From positions 25,634 to 67,467 of the forward strand of contig UZAN01040277.1 of the NCBI GenBank assembly GCA_900618425.1: DNA of 41,834 nt, written 5' to 3'. This stretch comes from Echinostoma caproni. Lineage: Eukaryota > Platyhelminthes > Trematoda > Plagiorchiida > Echinostomatidae. The translations under genes were made by a program, and so were the position numbers. This document shows, piece by piece, positions 10,635 through 22,270 of the stretch. The notes below the pieces were generated by a model that searched no databases, was not told where the DNA came from, and saw only the letters and a list, made by a program, of their open reading frames with translations. The stretch's first letter is position 1. Each line of letters begins with the position of its first letter.

Positions 10635-11274
10635 NNNNNNNNNNNNNNNNNNNNNNNNNNNNNNNNNNNNNNNNNNNNNNNNNNNNNNNNNNNNNNNNNN
10701 NNNNNNNNNNNNNNNNNNNNNNNNNNNNNNNNNNNNNNNNNNNNNNNNNNNNNNNNNNNNNNNNNNNNNNNNNNNNNNNNNNNNNNNNNNNNNNNNNNNN
10801 NNNNNNNNNNNNNNNNNNNNNNNNNNNNNNNNNNNNNNNNNNNNNNNNNNNNNNNNNNNNNNNNNNNNNNNNNNNNNNNNNNNNNNNNNNNNNNNNNNNN
10901 NNNNNNNNNNNNNNNNNNNNNNNNNNNNNNNNNNNNNNNNNNNNNNNNNNNNNNNNNNNNNNNNNNNNNNNNNNNNNNNNNNNNNNNNNNNNNNNNNNNN
11001 NNNNNNNNNNNNNNNNNNNNNNNNNNNNNNNNNNNNNNNNNNNNNNNNNNNNNNNNNNNNNNNNNNNNNNNNNNNNNNNNNNNNNNNNNNNNNNNNNNNN
11101 NNNNNNNNNNNNNNNNNNNNNNNNNNNNNNNNNNNNNNNNNNNNNNNNNNNNNNNNNNNNNNNNNNNNNNNNNNNNNNNNNNNNNNNNNNNNNNNNNNNN
11201 NNNNNNNNNNNNNNNNNNNNNNNNNNNNNNNNNNNNNNNNNNNNNNNNNNNNNNNNNNNNNNNNNNNNNNNNNN
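10635..11274. other. Assembly gap (640 N)
   Basis: A run of unknown bases. The flanks (ending AATCAAACCTCA, resuming GCAATTCCTTTG) share no overlap, so this looks like a true unsequenced gap, unlike the second one. Exons of the minus-strand gene may be hidden here. Confidence 0.97.
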
Positions 11275-13202
11275 GCAATTCCTTTGTCAGATCAGAACCT
11301 TGCAATGTTTTCTACTGATTGTTATTTACCTACCAATTCAGTATATTTCATCTTTATCTTTTGATATAAATTTACCCTTTTCATATTGAAATTACATTTA
11401 TTATACTGCTTTACACAAAACGTACATTACTGATTGCGAGCAAGATTTAAAGGTTTTGCAGGAATGTCATATACCTGCATGCCAATGAATATTTGCTGTG
11501 CTAATTTGCATAGAGTATGCCTAGCCCCGTATCACACTTGACGCTTTTTGTCCTCAAAAAATGTTTACCAGAGTTAAAACGAAATTAATTCCTTAGGGCT
11601 ATGCTGTTCATTATGGGAGATGTAAGATGGATACAAAGAACAATTATCATCCAGTTCAGCCTTTTTCATGTTACTTTATCCATATCTCAAGCGTTTCACA
11701 GTGAAATATCTTCACTTTTGTCATTGGTGACATATAGCTATTGTTTTTCGGATATGCATGCCTAATACAATGTAACATATTCAAATGAACTACCAACAAA
11801 AACATAGATAGCATTGGGAGCAAACGTTGGATTTTGATTTCGAGGAATGTGTATATGGGGTTCAAAATTTTCAATCTGGCGGTTGACCTCTTTCATGTGA
11901 GCTATAGGAATTAAAATTACAGGAAACATTTAGATTGAGTCTAAATTTGCTGACTTTTCTAAAATGGCAATCTTCGTTAGTATTTAGAGGCCGGTATGAA
12001 ACCATATCTTACGTTGCCTTAAGAGCTGATTTTGTTTCCTATACATTGTTGGTTTGAATAAATGTCATCGAGGTTCTTTACAGAAGGTTGGACGAACTCT
12101 CACGACCAAGTGGTTAGTTTCATTGGTTGAACTTAAAAATTACATATCATCTATCTTGCGACAAGATTTGCGTTAGGTTATTACGCGTGTGGATCAAAGT
12201 CGATTATATGACACGCTTTTGACTAACAGAAAAAGCGTTTGACTTGACATAGCTTGCTCTATTTTGTGACCTGTTTTCAATAGCAAACATGGCTCTTCAC
12301 TCTAGAGCATCGTTAAGCAGAACCCCGTTTTTATTGCTAGCGACATATGTGCAGACACAGTGTTCAGCAACCTTATTCGATCTGTTGAAAAATTGTGCTA
12401 ATATTACTACGTGAGCAATCGCGTCATTTTTGGATGTTTCATGCTGAATCTGATTTCTAGGTTGTGGAAGATTTTTTTGGTAATGCCACTAACCTTTTAA
12501 CCTAGACCATTGATGTGGAGTCTTATTTTATCAGACGCAACCGCTTTGATCATTGATGCAGATTGTATTACAGTGGATGTAGAGTTCCTAGATGAAGGTC
12601 CATCTTGAATGATCAACCTGGCCACATTCAGGAAGATTTATCCGCTTGCACGTCTGAAAATCCTACACTTCTTTGGGTAAAGCAATATTCAAGGTGCCAT
12701 TTGCAAAACAGATTTGTTCAAAGTTTATTACTGCGGGATATAAATGCAACATATGATGAAAGTGAATCAATGCGTTTAGGGGTGCTTCCATCTCCGCGTA
12801 ATATGCCCAAACGCAGCTACTTTTGATTGTGGCTAAATCTACCGATAATGAACATTAAATTGAATACCGCTCTATGCGTTACCCACTCGATGTCGTGGCT
12901 AATCTTGCTCATTCCATGAAAATCAATTTAACGACCGATAAAGCGGTGTATTTAGACTTTGTAAAAGCATAAGCAATATCCATTGATCGGTACTACTAAA
13001 TAGTATTAAAAATTTAGAAGATCAAGCAACTGGAATAACAAAAACAATCCTCCACTCGTCCAACTGCTACTGGTAACCTCTGAGTATTTCGTTTCACCTT
13101 AGTCGGCTTTATTTGGTTGGAAACATGCGGACGATGTTATTTTACGGTGCAAATCATCCGACTCCTAAACTACTTTCTATATTCAAAGAAAACTAACTCA
13201 AG
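11275..13202. other. No gene firmly supported
   Basis: AT-rich. A plus-strand run near 12515-12826 has two protein-like pieces in different frames. The first ends DADCITVDVEFLDEGPS and a stop. The second, 12605-12826, contains EDLSACTSENPTLLW before a TGG/GTAAAG donor-like site. No consistent exon pair emerges. Confidence 0.3.
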
Positions 13203-13457
13203 TTATGGACTGCTCTCTATTGATTTCCTTCCATTGAACGCTTCAAAGTGCCGGCATTTTGTGTTACCCCTATTGTCCGACGAACCATGCACAGTCTTCT
13301 CAAACTGATGTTCATCCATCTCTGGTAATATTGGACCCATTCCAATATCATGAGTGATAAAATGTCGCAATATCATGCAATTTATCATGGTCCATTCACA
13401 TTCCTGACTCCTTTGTAAATCTAGAAATCTCTCAAAGGCATCACTTTTGTAAAGCAT
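13203..13457 (-). CDS. Weak candidate ORF beside the Penelope element
   Basis: An 84-codon minus-strand frame containing RFLDLQRSQECEWTMINCM and GPILPEMDEHQFEKTVHG. It starts 16 bases beyond the end of the minus-strand Penelope copy, across a short GAA run. A TTTCTAG acceptor and an AGG/GTAACA donor would give an internal exon. Length alone is within chance expectation. If real, the element lies immediately beside an exon. Function unknown. Confidence 0.22.
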   Translation of the reverse strand: MLYKSDAFERFLDLQRSQECEWTMINCMILRHFITHDIGMGPILPEMDEHQFEKTVHGSSDNRGNTKCRHFEAFNGRKSIESSP

Positions 13458-13472
13458 ATTTTCTTCTTCTTC

Positions 13473-13614
13473 CGGCTATGGCGTGAAGAGTGATCGCTGA
13501 GTCTCGTTTCAGTTTTGCCAGAGCTGCTTTGTGCGTCGGCAGGTGTTTTTCTTTTCTCTTATGTTCGGTTATTCCTGTTCTAAGCTGTCTGCTGGTTTGC
13601 CCAATGCATTCTGC
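13473..13614 (-). repeat. Inverted-repeat arm 1 of the Penelope pair
   Basis: The reverse complement of 13474-13614 matches 14599-14739 over 141 bases with one mismatch seen by eye (AATG here, AATA there). It encodes the start of the GIY-YIG domain. Confidence 0.93.
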
Positions 13615-14550
13615 AGGCACTTTTTATAACTGATTTTGTACCTGCATTTGTTTTGATCTTGCAATTCTACTGGATCTTTGGCTTTCACGAGATGGCGTTT
13701 CAGAGTGTTGTTCACCCAGTAGAATGTGTATGTAGAAGTCGTGGAGAATTTTTCTGACTGTTTCTGAAGTGCCTGATCCATATGGAATGCCAATAGAAAC
13801 TACACGGTCTTTTCTGTCCTTGGGTTGTATCATTAGTATGTTCGCTTCCATTTGGGATCTCGCTGGGAGTGACGGACAATGATTGTCTTCCAGCATATTT
13901 TGGAGGAGTTTCATTTCCATTTGGCAGTTATTTTTCCGTTACAGAGCTTTTTGACTCTGTCAGTTAGAGAGGAGATAAGTGTCCATTTGACACATTACAG
14001 ATGATCTGATCCAAAATGTAAAAGCCTATCCGAATGTGTCGATTTTCTGTGAACGCTGGTGATAAATTTGCGTGAGTCGTTCACCCTGCAGGTGACAGTC
14101 TAGAAAAGTGATGACTGTTCGCATCCTCTGATTTCATTGTGAAATCGATAGAGCTGCACTGTTCGTTTATTCAATCAAGAAACGCATGTGTGTGTTGTAA
14201 CTTATTAATGACACAATTATCGTCTACGTATCTTACGTACAAGCGTGGTGGCATATGAAAACTACAGAGTGCATTTCATTCGATTGATTCGATTGGCTAC
14301 AATGGGAAAGATGGGAGTTCCCATGGCAACATTATTGACTTTTATGTACAAATCGTGTTTGGAAGTAAATAAATTTGACATTAGACAAATGTATTCACCA
14401 GTAATAATTTTTGATGAGGTTAAAGAAGTTTGTTCTTCTAGTGTGACATCAAATATTAGCAAACAATGTAGAAAATATGAGCTAATTTTGTGGGTACCTT
14501 TGTGTAAACAGAAACCACATCAAAGAGAACGGCAAACCCCTAAATTTCAA
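13473..14550 (-). mobile_element. Penelope-like element, decayed minus-strand copy
   Basis: Reverse transcriptase pieces in order on the minus strand, in shifting frames. Motif A resembles FDVVSVYTKVPTKLAH (around 14524 down to 14477). A motif B/4 region is VNNVAMGTPIFPIVAN (VAMGTP at 14313-14330). The catalytic YVDD is at 14219-14230 within MPPRLYVRYVDDN. Then come LDCHLQGERLTQIYHQRSQK, a thumb and linker, and the beginning of a GIY-YIG domain (ECIGQTSRQLRTGITEHKR) up to 13473. Several frameshifts and stops separate the pieces, so no functional enzyme is encoded. The copy is cut off 5' of motif A and inside the endonuclease. Penelope elements carry exactly this order of RT then GIY-YIG. The distal end abuts a short GAA run. 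Confidence 0.88.
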
Positions 14551-14942
14551 CTTCAATAATTTGCAAAATACAAGCAAACTTCAAATACAAATGTACCGCA
14601 GAATACATTGGGCAAACCAGCAGACAGCTTAGAACAGGAATAACCGAACATAAGAGAAAAGAAAAACACCTGCCGACGCACAAAGCAGCTCTGGCAAAAC
14701 TGAAACGAGACTCAGCGATCACTCTTCACGCCATAGCCGAAAGTCACTCCATAGACTACGACAACCCGAAAATACTCCAAATCGGATTTCTAACATGCAC
14801 CGAACGCTCGTATGCCGAAGCTTTGATCATTAACAATCACTGTGCATGTGTCAGCAGAAATGACGGAATCGATATCCCGAGCATTTGGGCTATCCTAACA
14901 TCCCTAACGTGTACTCACAACAAAGGCCACGATGCCACTTGA
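14544..14942 (+). CDS. GIY-YIG endonuclease domain of a Penelope-like element (partial)
   Basis: Open frame from just after a TAA at 14541 to TGA at 14940-14942, 132 codons, no clear ATG. The domain begins FKYKCTAEYIGQTSRQLRTG, where YKC stands in the GIY position and YIG follows. The conserved Arg is in RQLRTGITEHKR, and the active-site Glu and following Asn are in SYAEALIINNHCACVSRNDG. It then closes with SIWAILTSL. In Penelope elements this domain nicks the target DNA so that the RT can prime. All expected key residues are present, so this part is intact while the RT is missing from this copy. It would not be translated by itself unless read from a fused upstream transcript. Confidence 0.85.
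   Translation: MSTSIICKIQANFKYKCTAEYIGQTSRQLRTGITEHKRKEKHLPTHKAALAKLKRDSAITLHAIAESHSIDYDNPKILQIGFLTCTERSYAEALIINNHCACVSRNDGIDIPSIWAILTSLTCTHNKGHDAT
14599..14739 (+). repeat. Inverted-repeat arm 2 of the Penelope pair
   Basis: Partner of 13474-13614, with about 980 bases between the arms. Identity falls sharply on the linker side of 14599, where the two copies become only loosely similar. On the other side homology stops because arm 1 is truncated. Confidence 0.93.
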
Positions 14943-15082
14943 CCCCATCTGATAATGGGGGTTGATATGACGGACGAGGAATCATTGAGCACACCACACA
15001 CACATACACAGAGATGCACACAAACACAATGAAATATCCGTTAATTTGTGATCCTTTCGACTAAGTGATTTGATGGCAAATC

Positions 15083-15128
15083 CTGCCTTGATAAAGGTTC
15101 CCCGCGGTAACCGCAACGTCGGGGAATA
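15083..15128 (+). ncRNA. Hammerhead-like structured segment in the Penelope tail, decayed
   Basis: The string CTTGATAAAGG is followed by a hairpin that can pair GGTT with AACC, then CGCAACGTC. This resembles the hammerhead order CUGAUGA, stem II, GAAA, cleavage triplet GUC, with changes in both conserved core blocks (TTGATAA for CTGATGA, GCAAC for GAAAC). Hammerhead motifs are known in the terminal regions of Penelope-like elements. A competing fold pairs TTCCCC (15098-15103) with GGGGAA just after 15120, around a GCGG/CCGC inner stem. With these core changes I expect no self-cleavage. Confidence 0.42.
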
Positions 15129-16621
15129 TAATTCCCTACAGACATCGCTGTGTTATTAACGCTGGAGCATTCCCAATTGAATCTTTGTATTCCCTAAAGA
15201 TTGATGCAAGAACAAATTGGTTTAATCTTTACCAGAACCTTTTCTGAAAACGTGCTACTTTTTCCAGTGGATATCCTCTAGAAGATTTTAGCCCTGTCAA
15301 TCTGCCGATTGACAAGGTAGGAGTGTCCTTCGACTAACAAGCCGTAGATATGCAATGGATCACGTAAATGTAGATAGAATCCTGGATCTAACTTCTACAT
15401 ACATATTATGTCTTGTACCGTCGTATATGGAAAGTCCAAAAAACCTTCCGCAAGCGAGAGTTATGAAAATTGTTGCAATTGAAAACATGTCCTCCGTTTT
15501 TAGCGACCGAACACTTATTGGTGTTTTATTAATAGTCTAACGTATTGCTATTCCATTTATTCCATTCTGGTACCACACAACGAAAACCATGTTCATGTGC
15601 CGTCGAAATGTTATTGTTCCTGATACTTTCTCGCGGAAACTGAGTCAAAATTTCCAATGCGGACTTCGTAGTGTGAATTTGACTTAAGAACGGTTTTTAG
15701 GAAACGCCCTCCAGAATACTGGGTGCATCTCAAAATTTTGCAAAATTTTACATTTTCAGTTTGATTATATTTTTTCAGATAAATGAATGGTGTTTTGTTA
15801 TTTGTTTTCGTGAGACTAACGAGTGTAGTATAACAATTTTGTGCTTGTGAATGACATGTCATTTCGGCAATCTGATTCACCATTCAACCTAGGATCTCAC
15901 AACATATAATTAAAATTTAAACGGTTTGTGTTGATGAGCGGTAAATAAGTTAAAACAAACGCCTATCTGGACAACACGTGATAGCTCTTGATTGATGCTC
16001 CCATGTGTCGATTTCTCGATACTCTTCCGTAACTACTGTTTCTGTGTTTCGAAGCCTTGGAAACAACAAGTTGTTGTTTAAAACGTCAACTTCAAGGTGA
16101 AATAAAACGACATTTTCCTCAAATAACACTAAATTACCCATGCGTAAAATAGCCACATATACCTTTAGGAGGAAGAAACAAGAGCAAGAACAAATACACA
16201 ACTTCATGAAATCTATCAACCTGATACCGATCCACTTTTTCTCGGAATGAACTGAGCGCGGAAAAACATTTTCCGAGCGAATGAAGCTTGTAAATGAATA
16301 CAGACAACTGGAAAATGTATCGAATGATGAGTACTCACATAGGCTCTACCTAAACAAACAACACTTTTATGTCGTTCATAAATGGGCCTCAAACTATCCA
16401 TGTTACCCAACGAACCATTAAATGTGAGGTAAGATACAGGATTGGTCACATAGCTGTTGCACGGGTGGGTGGTAACATCACAGGGATACCGGCCTCAGTG
16501 GTGACCGACATTGATACACGTTCTAGCCCACACTTATGAATACGTGTGGTTGTTCACGAGACATCTAGTTTTAAAACTTTGTATTATGTTTTTCATGTGG
16601 TTGAGAATACTTCGGACTTGG

Positions 16622-16636
16622 AGAATTTNAGAATTT
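16622..16636. other. Single N flanked by a 7-base direct repeat
   Basis: AGAATTT (16622-16628), N, AGAATTT (16630-16636). The same pattern occurs at 26155-26173 and around the large gap at 24904, suggesting contig ends joined without merging their overlap. Confidence 0.6.
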
Positions 16637-16813
16637 CGTTCAGTTTTGAGATAAGGAAGTCCTCTCTGGTTGTTTTTGGTTGCGTTTTTCAACCTATTTC
16701 CAAAGACAGTAGGTAGCGAAAATGATATCCTTTTTACTTTTGGGCATGCGGTTCTCTGAAACCATAAGAAGCACGTCAAACATTTGTTAGAGTAAATACG
16801 TTAAACTGGCTAT

Positions 16814-16850
16814 CTAGCTAGCTAGCTAGCTAGCTAGCTATCTCTCTCTC
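16814..16850. repeat. (CTAG)n tetranucleotide repeat followed by (TC)n
   Basis: Tandem CTAG units to about 16840 and then five TC units. CTAG is self-complementary, so the whole run can fold back on itself. Confidence 0.92.
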
Positions 16851-18044
16851 CAACATTTCGGTATAGAATTGCCATTCATTATTAAATTTACGTGGCGCAG
16901 TCCAATCAAATATATCTTATTTAGAAAACTACGATTGAGTGCGATAATCATCGGCGCAAAAAGAAGAAGCTCAACATGCACCAAACATTTCATCATTTTG
17001 AGCTGCAAATTATAATCTATTATTCACTGTTTACCCTGGCACCTTGATCTATAGAAATTATTTTACATCTGATTACGTAATTTCAACCTTTGACGGGCTT
17101 TTAAAAGAATGACCTATAACGAGTCACATACATCGGGAAATCTCATTTAATTTAACTATATTATAAGTTACAGGAACTGTTGCAATAAAAAACACAACTA
17201 GCAAAGGGAGCGGCTAAACACGAAACATTTGGTTCATCAGTTGTGTTATTTTGTCAAAATATCGGTACCCTTCACTTTCGCTGGCAGCCGGAATTATCTA
17301 CGTGTATTTATGCATGTTCTCGACGTGCGGAATGTGTAAAGATACGCTTGACACTGCATTTTGCCCTGAAGCGTGATTTAGTAATCACATTCTTACAGAA
17401 AACTCTTCGTTTGTGAACAAATGAGATCGCACGCTACACGTGTCACAAACAAAAGCATGAATTGTTTGCAATAATTCTAGAAAATCTATTAGGGTTTCTC
17501 CTTTGCTAGTGGAAGGAAACGTTTATAAATAGTATGAATGACTAGACTTTATGACAAGCTAATCAAAATGTAATGAGACTATGGGTAAACTAGGATGATA
17601 CATCTGGTTTCTCATTGTCTGAACCAGTTATTCAGTTTGTACCATTAGTTTATCAAAGATAACCACCAAGTTATCGGTCTACAGAAAGAACGAGATGTTT
17701 GAGAAAGTTAAAAATGAATATTTCACACCTTGTGTTAAAATACAACGCCGAGAACAATACAGTTGATGTTTTTTTGGATAAAATGTATTGTGATGCAGCT
17801 ACCTTTCATTCTACATTTGAGTGAATTTGTGTGCGATGGCAGAGTTTTGCACGCAAAGTCCATACAAAAACAGAGTCAGAATGTTTAACTCCGTGTTACA
17901 TTGCGCCGGTAATAGTAGAGTGGCTGCATTTCATACGCAAAAGATATCTGTATCAAAATTAAATAGGTATGAGACAACAACAATATGTCATCCATGAACT
18001 TACGCATTTGCACGAAAATTAAGTGAGGAATAAAAATCGGTCAA

Positions 18045-18064
18045 TTTGTTTGTTTGTTTGTTTT
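18045..18064. repeat. (TTTG)n microsatellite
   Basis: Five tandem TTTG-type units. Confidence 0.9.
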
Positions 18065-21000
18065 GATTCCGCGTCAAAAAAATAGGTGTATAGCCTGGAA
18101 TACCCAAACGAACTCAGAGCCAACTGACCATGCAATGGAATAAAATATATCATGCGGTGAATAAATCGACTGTGTATGAACGCAATAGGCAGCCATTCAC
18201 TTGACAACCGAAATCTGTAACTACAGTCTAACTTTATGGTTGTGTGTAAAACATAGAAATGCAGTCATTGATGAAAGTAGTTTTTTTTCTACTCCGATAT
18301 GACAGAAAAACATATGTTACGTCTTCCTTGTACCATTTCACATCTCCTTTATTTAGACGAACCCCATGTTAACTCATGATAAGTATTCTGAATACTCCTA
18401 CTCATTGGTGTGCTCAGGTTGCCGGAAAGTGACCAATTTCATTAACGTCACCACTGCCAACGGCTCTTAAATGTCAATTTTGTGCCGAATGAGCGCTCTA
18501 AATTTGTCTAATACGCTGCCTTGACATCAGAACCGGTACCCGTTCTAAAATGTGTATTGTTTAGTTAGACCACATTGTTTTATTTTTTCCTAATGAAGGA
18601 AAGGAAATGATTACTTTCACCTGTCCAGCGGTTAGAAAAATGTTTCAATAAGCAACATGATGTATGATTCGCTTTTTTGAAAATTAGAATGAACTAACGC
18701 CCACGAAAAATGTGTGTATCGACAACGAGCGTTTTAATAAAGAATTAATAATAAATTGAAGTATACACTGGTTTCTTTGTTTACTGAGTATAGAAATGCA
18801 CAATAAGCACTCAGGAAGGGGATCGCAGTCATACGAAGGCTGTTTGATTAACTTCAGAAACGGGAGAGATGAGCAGGACCAGTGGGTGGGTATTTGGAAA
18901 ATCTTACCACTTGGACTTCATTCTCTTCATATCTTCAATAAGGAAAGCTATTTGTGCAGCTTACTTTTCAGTTTGTTGTCTGTGATATATATTGCACTTC
19001 TGAGATTATAAACAACTGAGACCGATTAATTGAGCGTCAAACGATACAGAACAGATGGAAATGCATTAAAGAGAGGAACACAATCGAACACGTGTTCGCA
19101 TTTATGCCTATTGAATTTCTTTGCTCAAAAAAGATTGAGAAATACAACGTACAAATTGTATCGTGATTGGTTTCACTTCACCTTGCCGAAAATAAAGAAT
19201 AACACACCATCTATATGTTCATTATAGTGGTAATATGATCACCCAGTGATTAAGTAACATTGCCCTGAGTATCATGTTTCCTATCCTTACAAGAGAAGGG
19301 CCAAATTGGGGTTCCCTTTCGAAATGCGAATTCCCACAGACATTTGAAGTAATCTCGCGTTACTGGTGGCAAACCTCGGTGTAACAGACGTGAATACGTT
19401 TTAGAGAATCCAGAAAAACGGTGAGGAATATTTGAGTTCATTGAACATTTGGTTTGAAAATGTTCTTTCACGGTAATTACATCGGTAGTTATTTGTCATC
19501 TCTATTGACGTAATGCTCCGCATGGAAATATTGCTTTTCAGTGGCTTATTTCAGTGATAACCAATTATTAAATGAGACTAGTACTTTTCGGTTGGAGAAA
19601 GCGATGTCATGCGCTAAATTCTACATTATGCATCTACTGAAATGCAGCCTATTTTATTTATTTGTAAACTGAACTTCACTTCCGTTTGAATTTAAGAACG
19701 CCGTACCTGTTGCAACTTACCCATTCGTGCCTTGCATTGGAAAGGGTAACCAGGTGCATCAGAATGGATTGGGCCTTGAGGTAGCCCCCATGATGTTCAT
19801 TTTAGTCAGCCTTTGGTTCTTCCAACCGCGCATTGCATGTCCCATTGTTAGTTGATTGGCGTTTTTTAAGTACCACCTGGACACAGTTGTTGGGCGACAC
19901 GGCTCTAAAGTCATTGGTGTCTCCTATCCTTTGTCCTGTGACAGACAAAACCTACTGAATGAATAATTACTGAATGTGATCTAGAAATTATCATTCATGA
20001 ATAGATTTGAAGCCGCGGATTCGACAAGAAATCGGTTGCTTTGTTACATCTAAGAGCAGATCATACATATGGGAAATAATGGTTTTATACATGAATGATT
20101 ACGGAAGTGATTAAATTCTGTTAGAGAAAGTAGTGATTTATTCCTAAAAATTACCATTAGAAACTCCTGATTGTTGGAAACTCCGTTGTCAGCTTAGAAA
20201 CCCTGACACTGGTTACCTATTGGCGGAGGGATCTAAATCGTAGCATTCAAGTGAACACAAAAAGCCTAATGGAAAGTACCGCTGAACACGTTATTTACAT
20301 TGTCCAATGCACAGGTCAGTTCGTAATTAAAATGAAAACACAAAAGCTCATTACCCTAACCATTAAGTATAACGTTGTACACGAGGAATGTATTTACGCA
20401 AGATGAAACACGAATCGTTTAAGTTCTAAATTGGTTTATTTTCCCTGAAGAAAAGCCTGACCATTGATTACAGTTACATAGAATCTCTATCAAGCGATTG
20501 CCCCTCTGTTAAACTTTATGTTTTCTGTTTCTTAGTAGTTGCATTCAAGTGAGAAAAAAAAACACTGAACCCGAAAGTTCCGAGCTTATCAACAAGCAAT
20601 ATAGAAATAATTAATAAATATAGTTTGCACTGGCAAGTGCTTCTAGGCGTACGTATTGCTAGCAAAGAACAGCTTGCTGACTTTATTTTACCAAATGCTA
20701 AAGGTTTTGCAGTAACAACTAATGAGAGAATTCACAAAATTAGCATATTAAGAACTGGCTATAAATAATCATGCATCTTTTTTGACGATCTTTTGACCGA
20801 AAGTTTGAGATAAGTGAAACAGCATATCAGTCAGTTTCATATACGTCTATTTTTATGAAACCTTATGAAATTCACTTTGTAAGAACGTCACCCAAACACT
20901 TCCATTTTGATTGTGAATTGCTCTTTATCATCGCGGGGTTGAATGTCTCTTGCTGTGCACCAAAAGTGTGATGAAGTTTACAATAATTTTACTGCAGTGC

Positions 21001-22270
21001 TCACTTTAGGCTTAGCTGTTATCCGTGCTCCACTTAGAAGAGACGTATTAACAACAGAGTAGCGTTATATGCGGTCAAATGGACGGTTTTACATTTGATT
21101 GTCATGTTGTCTTTAAATTAACTGTTTGGTAATGAACCGAATATTTTAACAATTTGGATTATTACCATCGATATTTTATAAACTTATATTTCTGTGTATA
21201 TAATATTTAATAATATCTCGCTGGAGTAACTGTTGTTTTCATTCACAATTATTTTGTTTTGCGAACTACCTGTATACCAATATGTTGTTTTTAATAAAGC
21301 ATACGACGATCTGAGTTTGCAAGCCGCCTTCTCAAGAGAAAACTTCGTCAGTTCATCGATCGTAGGGGGGTTTATCCGTTATCTGATAAGTGGGTCCACT
21401 GCTTTTTCCAACCTGTTTGAGTAGCACCCATTACGGACTGAACAAAGCCTTCAAGTTATTCGTTGCACGAATACGTTAAAGACATTTATCCGTTGTTTTC
21501 ATGCACCCAATTTACTGAACACTGTTTAAATGTGCAAAGCAAAAGGTATAGACTGACAGGAGCAACACCCAATGAGGGGAATGAACCAGAAGCACCATGC
21601 AGACAGACAAATGTGTGCATGCTTGAGCTGTTTTTCTCACTTGATTATATTCTCGGAGGTTGTCGGCTCTCTAATAAATTAACCCGAAGACAGATGATTT
21701 GTAAAGGTGAGGAAATACGGATTCACTTGGTCAGATTTTTGTCAGGCTTCAATTTTTCAATAACTCGGACTATGAGTTGGGGTGAGAAATAAAGCAGGAC
21801 GCATCCATCACGGTGTGGCTTGCAATGCATTTGCCGTGTGTCTTTTTTGTTGACGACTGATGCCTGAAATGCAAAAAAATTGGCCGGGGGCAAGTTTGCC
21901 TTATCTTTCGGAATGATTTGGGAAGCAGAACGTTTGTCCAGATCATTGGATTTAGTCCAACGAGTGGAAGACAAGAAAAAGATTTAGGGATGGAAACAGA
22001 GGAAGTGATGGAGCAGTTATGAAGAGTTTCATGTACATCAGCCATTTAGTAGTATTGAATGAATGCTTTTTTTGATATGTGAGATTTAGTTTTCTTTCGA
22101 ATGTCAACGTCTGATTTCAGTGCCCAAGTGAGAAAGAAATTCAGAAGCTTTGTTCTGTTTTACGCATGATTGTAATGTGAAACCAATTAAGCTTTTCGCA
22201 GATGTGTATCTGTAAAAAAATGATTGAAAATGATTTCTTATCCTCTATCCGATATTATTTGGGATGATTC

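Larger units (their letters stand above)
14544..15150 (+). mobile_element. Penelope-like element, plus-strand 3' copy
   Basis: The 3' part of a Penelope-like element in the opposite orientation to its neighbour: the GIY-YIG coding region (to 14942), then a 3' untranslated part with a CA-rich tract (about 14980-15030) and a foldable segment near 15083-15125. It starts where the minus-strand copy ends, so the two copies meet head to head at about 14544-14560. Inverted, truncated partial copies joined to a Penelope element are common in this group. The exact 3' boundary is not visible; I place it just after the structured segment. Confidence 0.8.
15151..22270. other. Long stretch without a supported gene
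   Basis: About 7 kb of AT-rich sequence with microsatellites and only short frames. A slightly GC-richer part at about 19710-19945 is open in long runs on both strands and may be an old repeat. A stretch at 16450-16530 with GGCCTCAGTGGTG and GTTCTAGCCC is weakly tRNA-like. The 110-codon plus ORF at 21463-21792 is within chance expectation. Confidence 0.45.

Noticed and set aside
10580..11389. Long reading frames across the first N gap
   Set aside because: They exist only because unknown bases contain no stops.
19710..19945. Coding region on either strand
   Set aside because: Both strands are open in long runs with stops in the middle; it looks more like an old GC-richer repeat, with no family recognised.
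21463..21792. 109-residue plus-strand ORF
   Set aside because: Within chance length; overlapping frames on the other strand are similarly open and neither is protein-like throughout.
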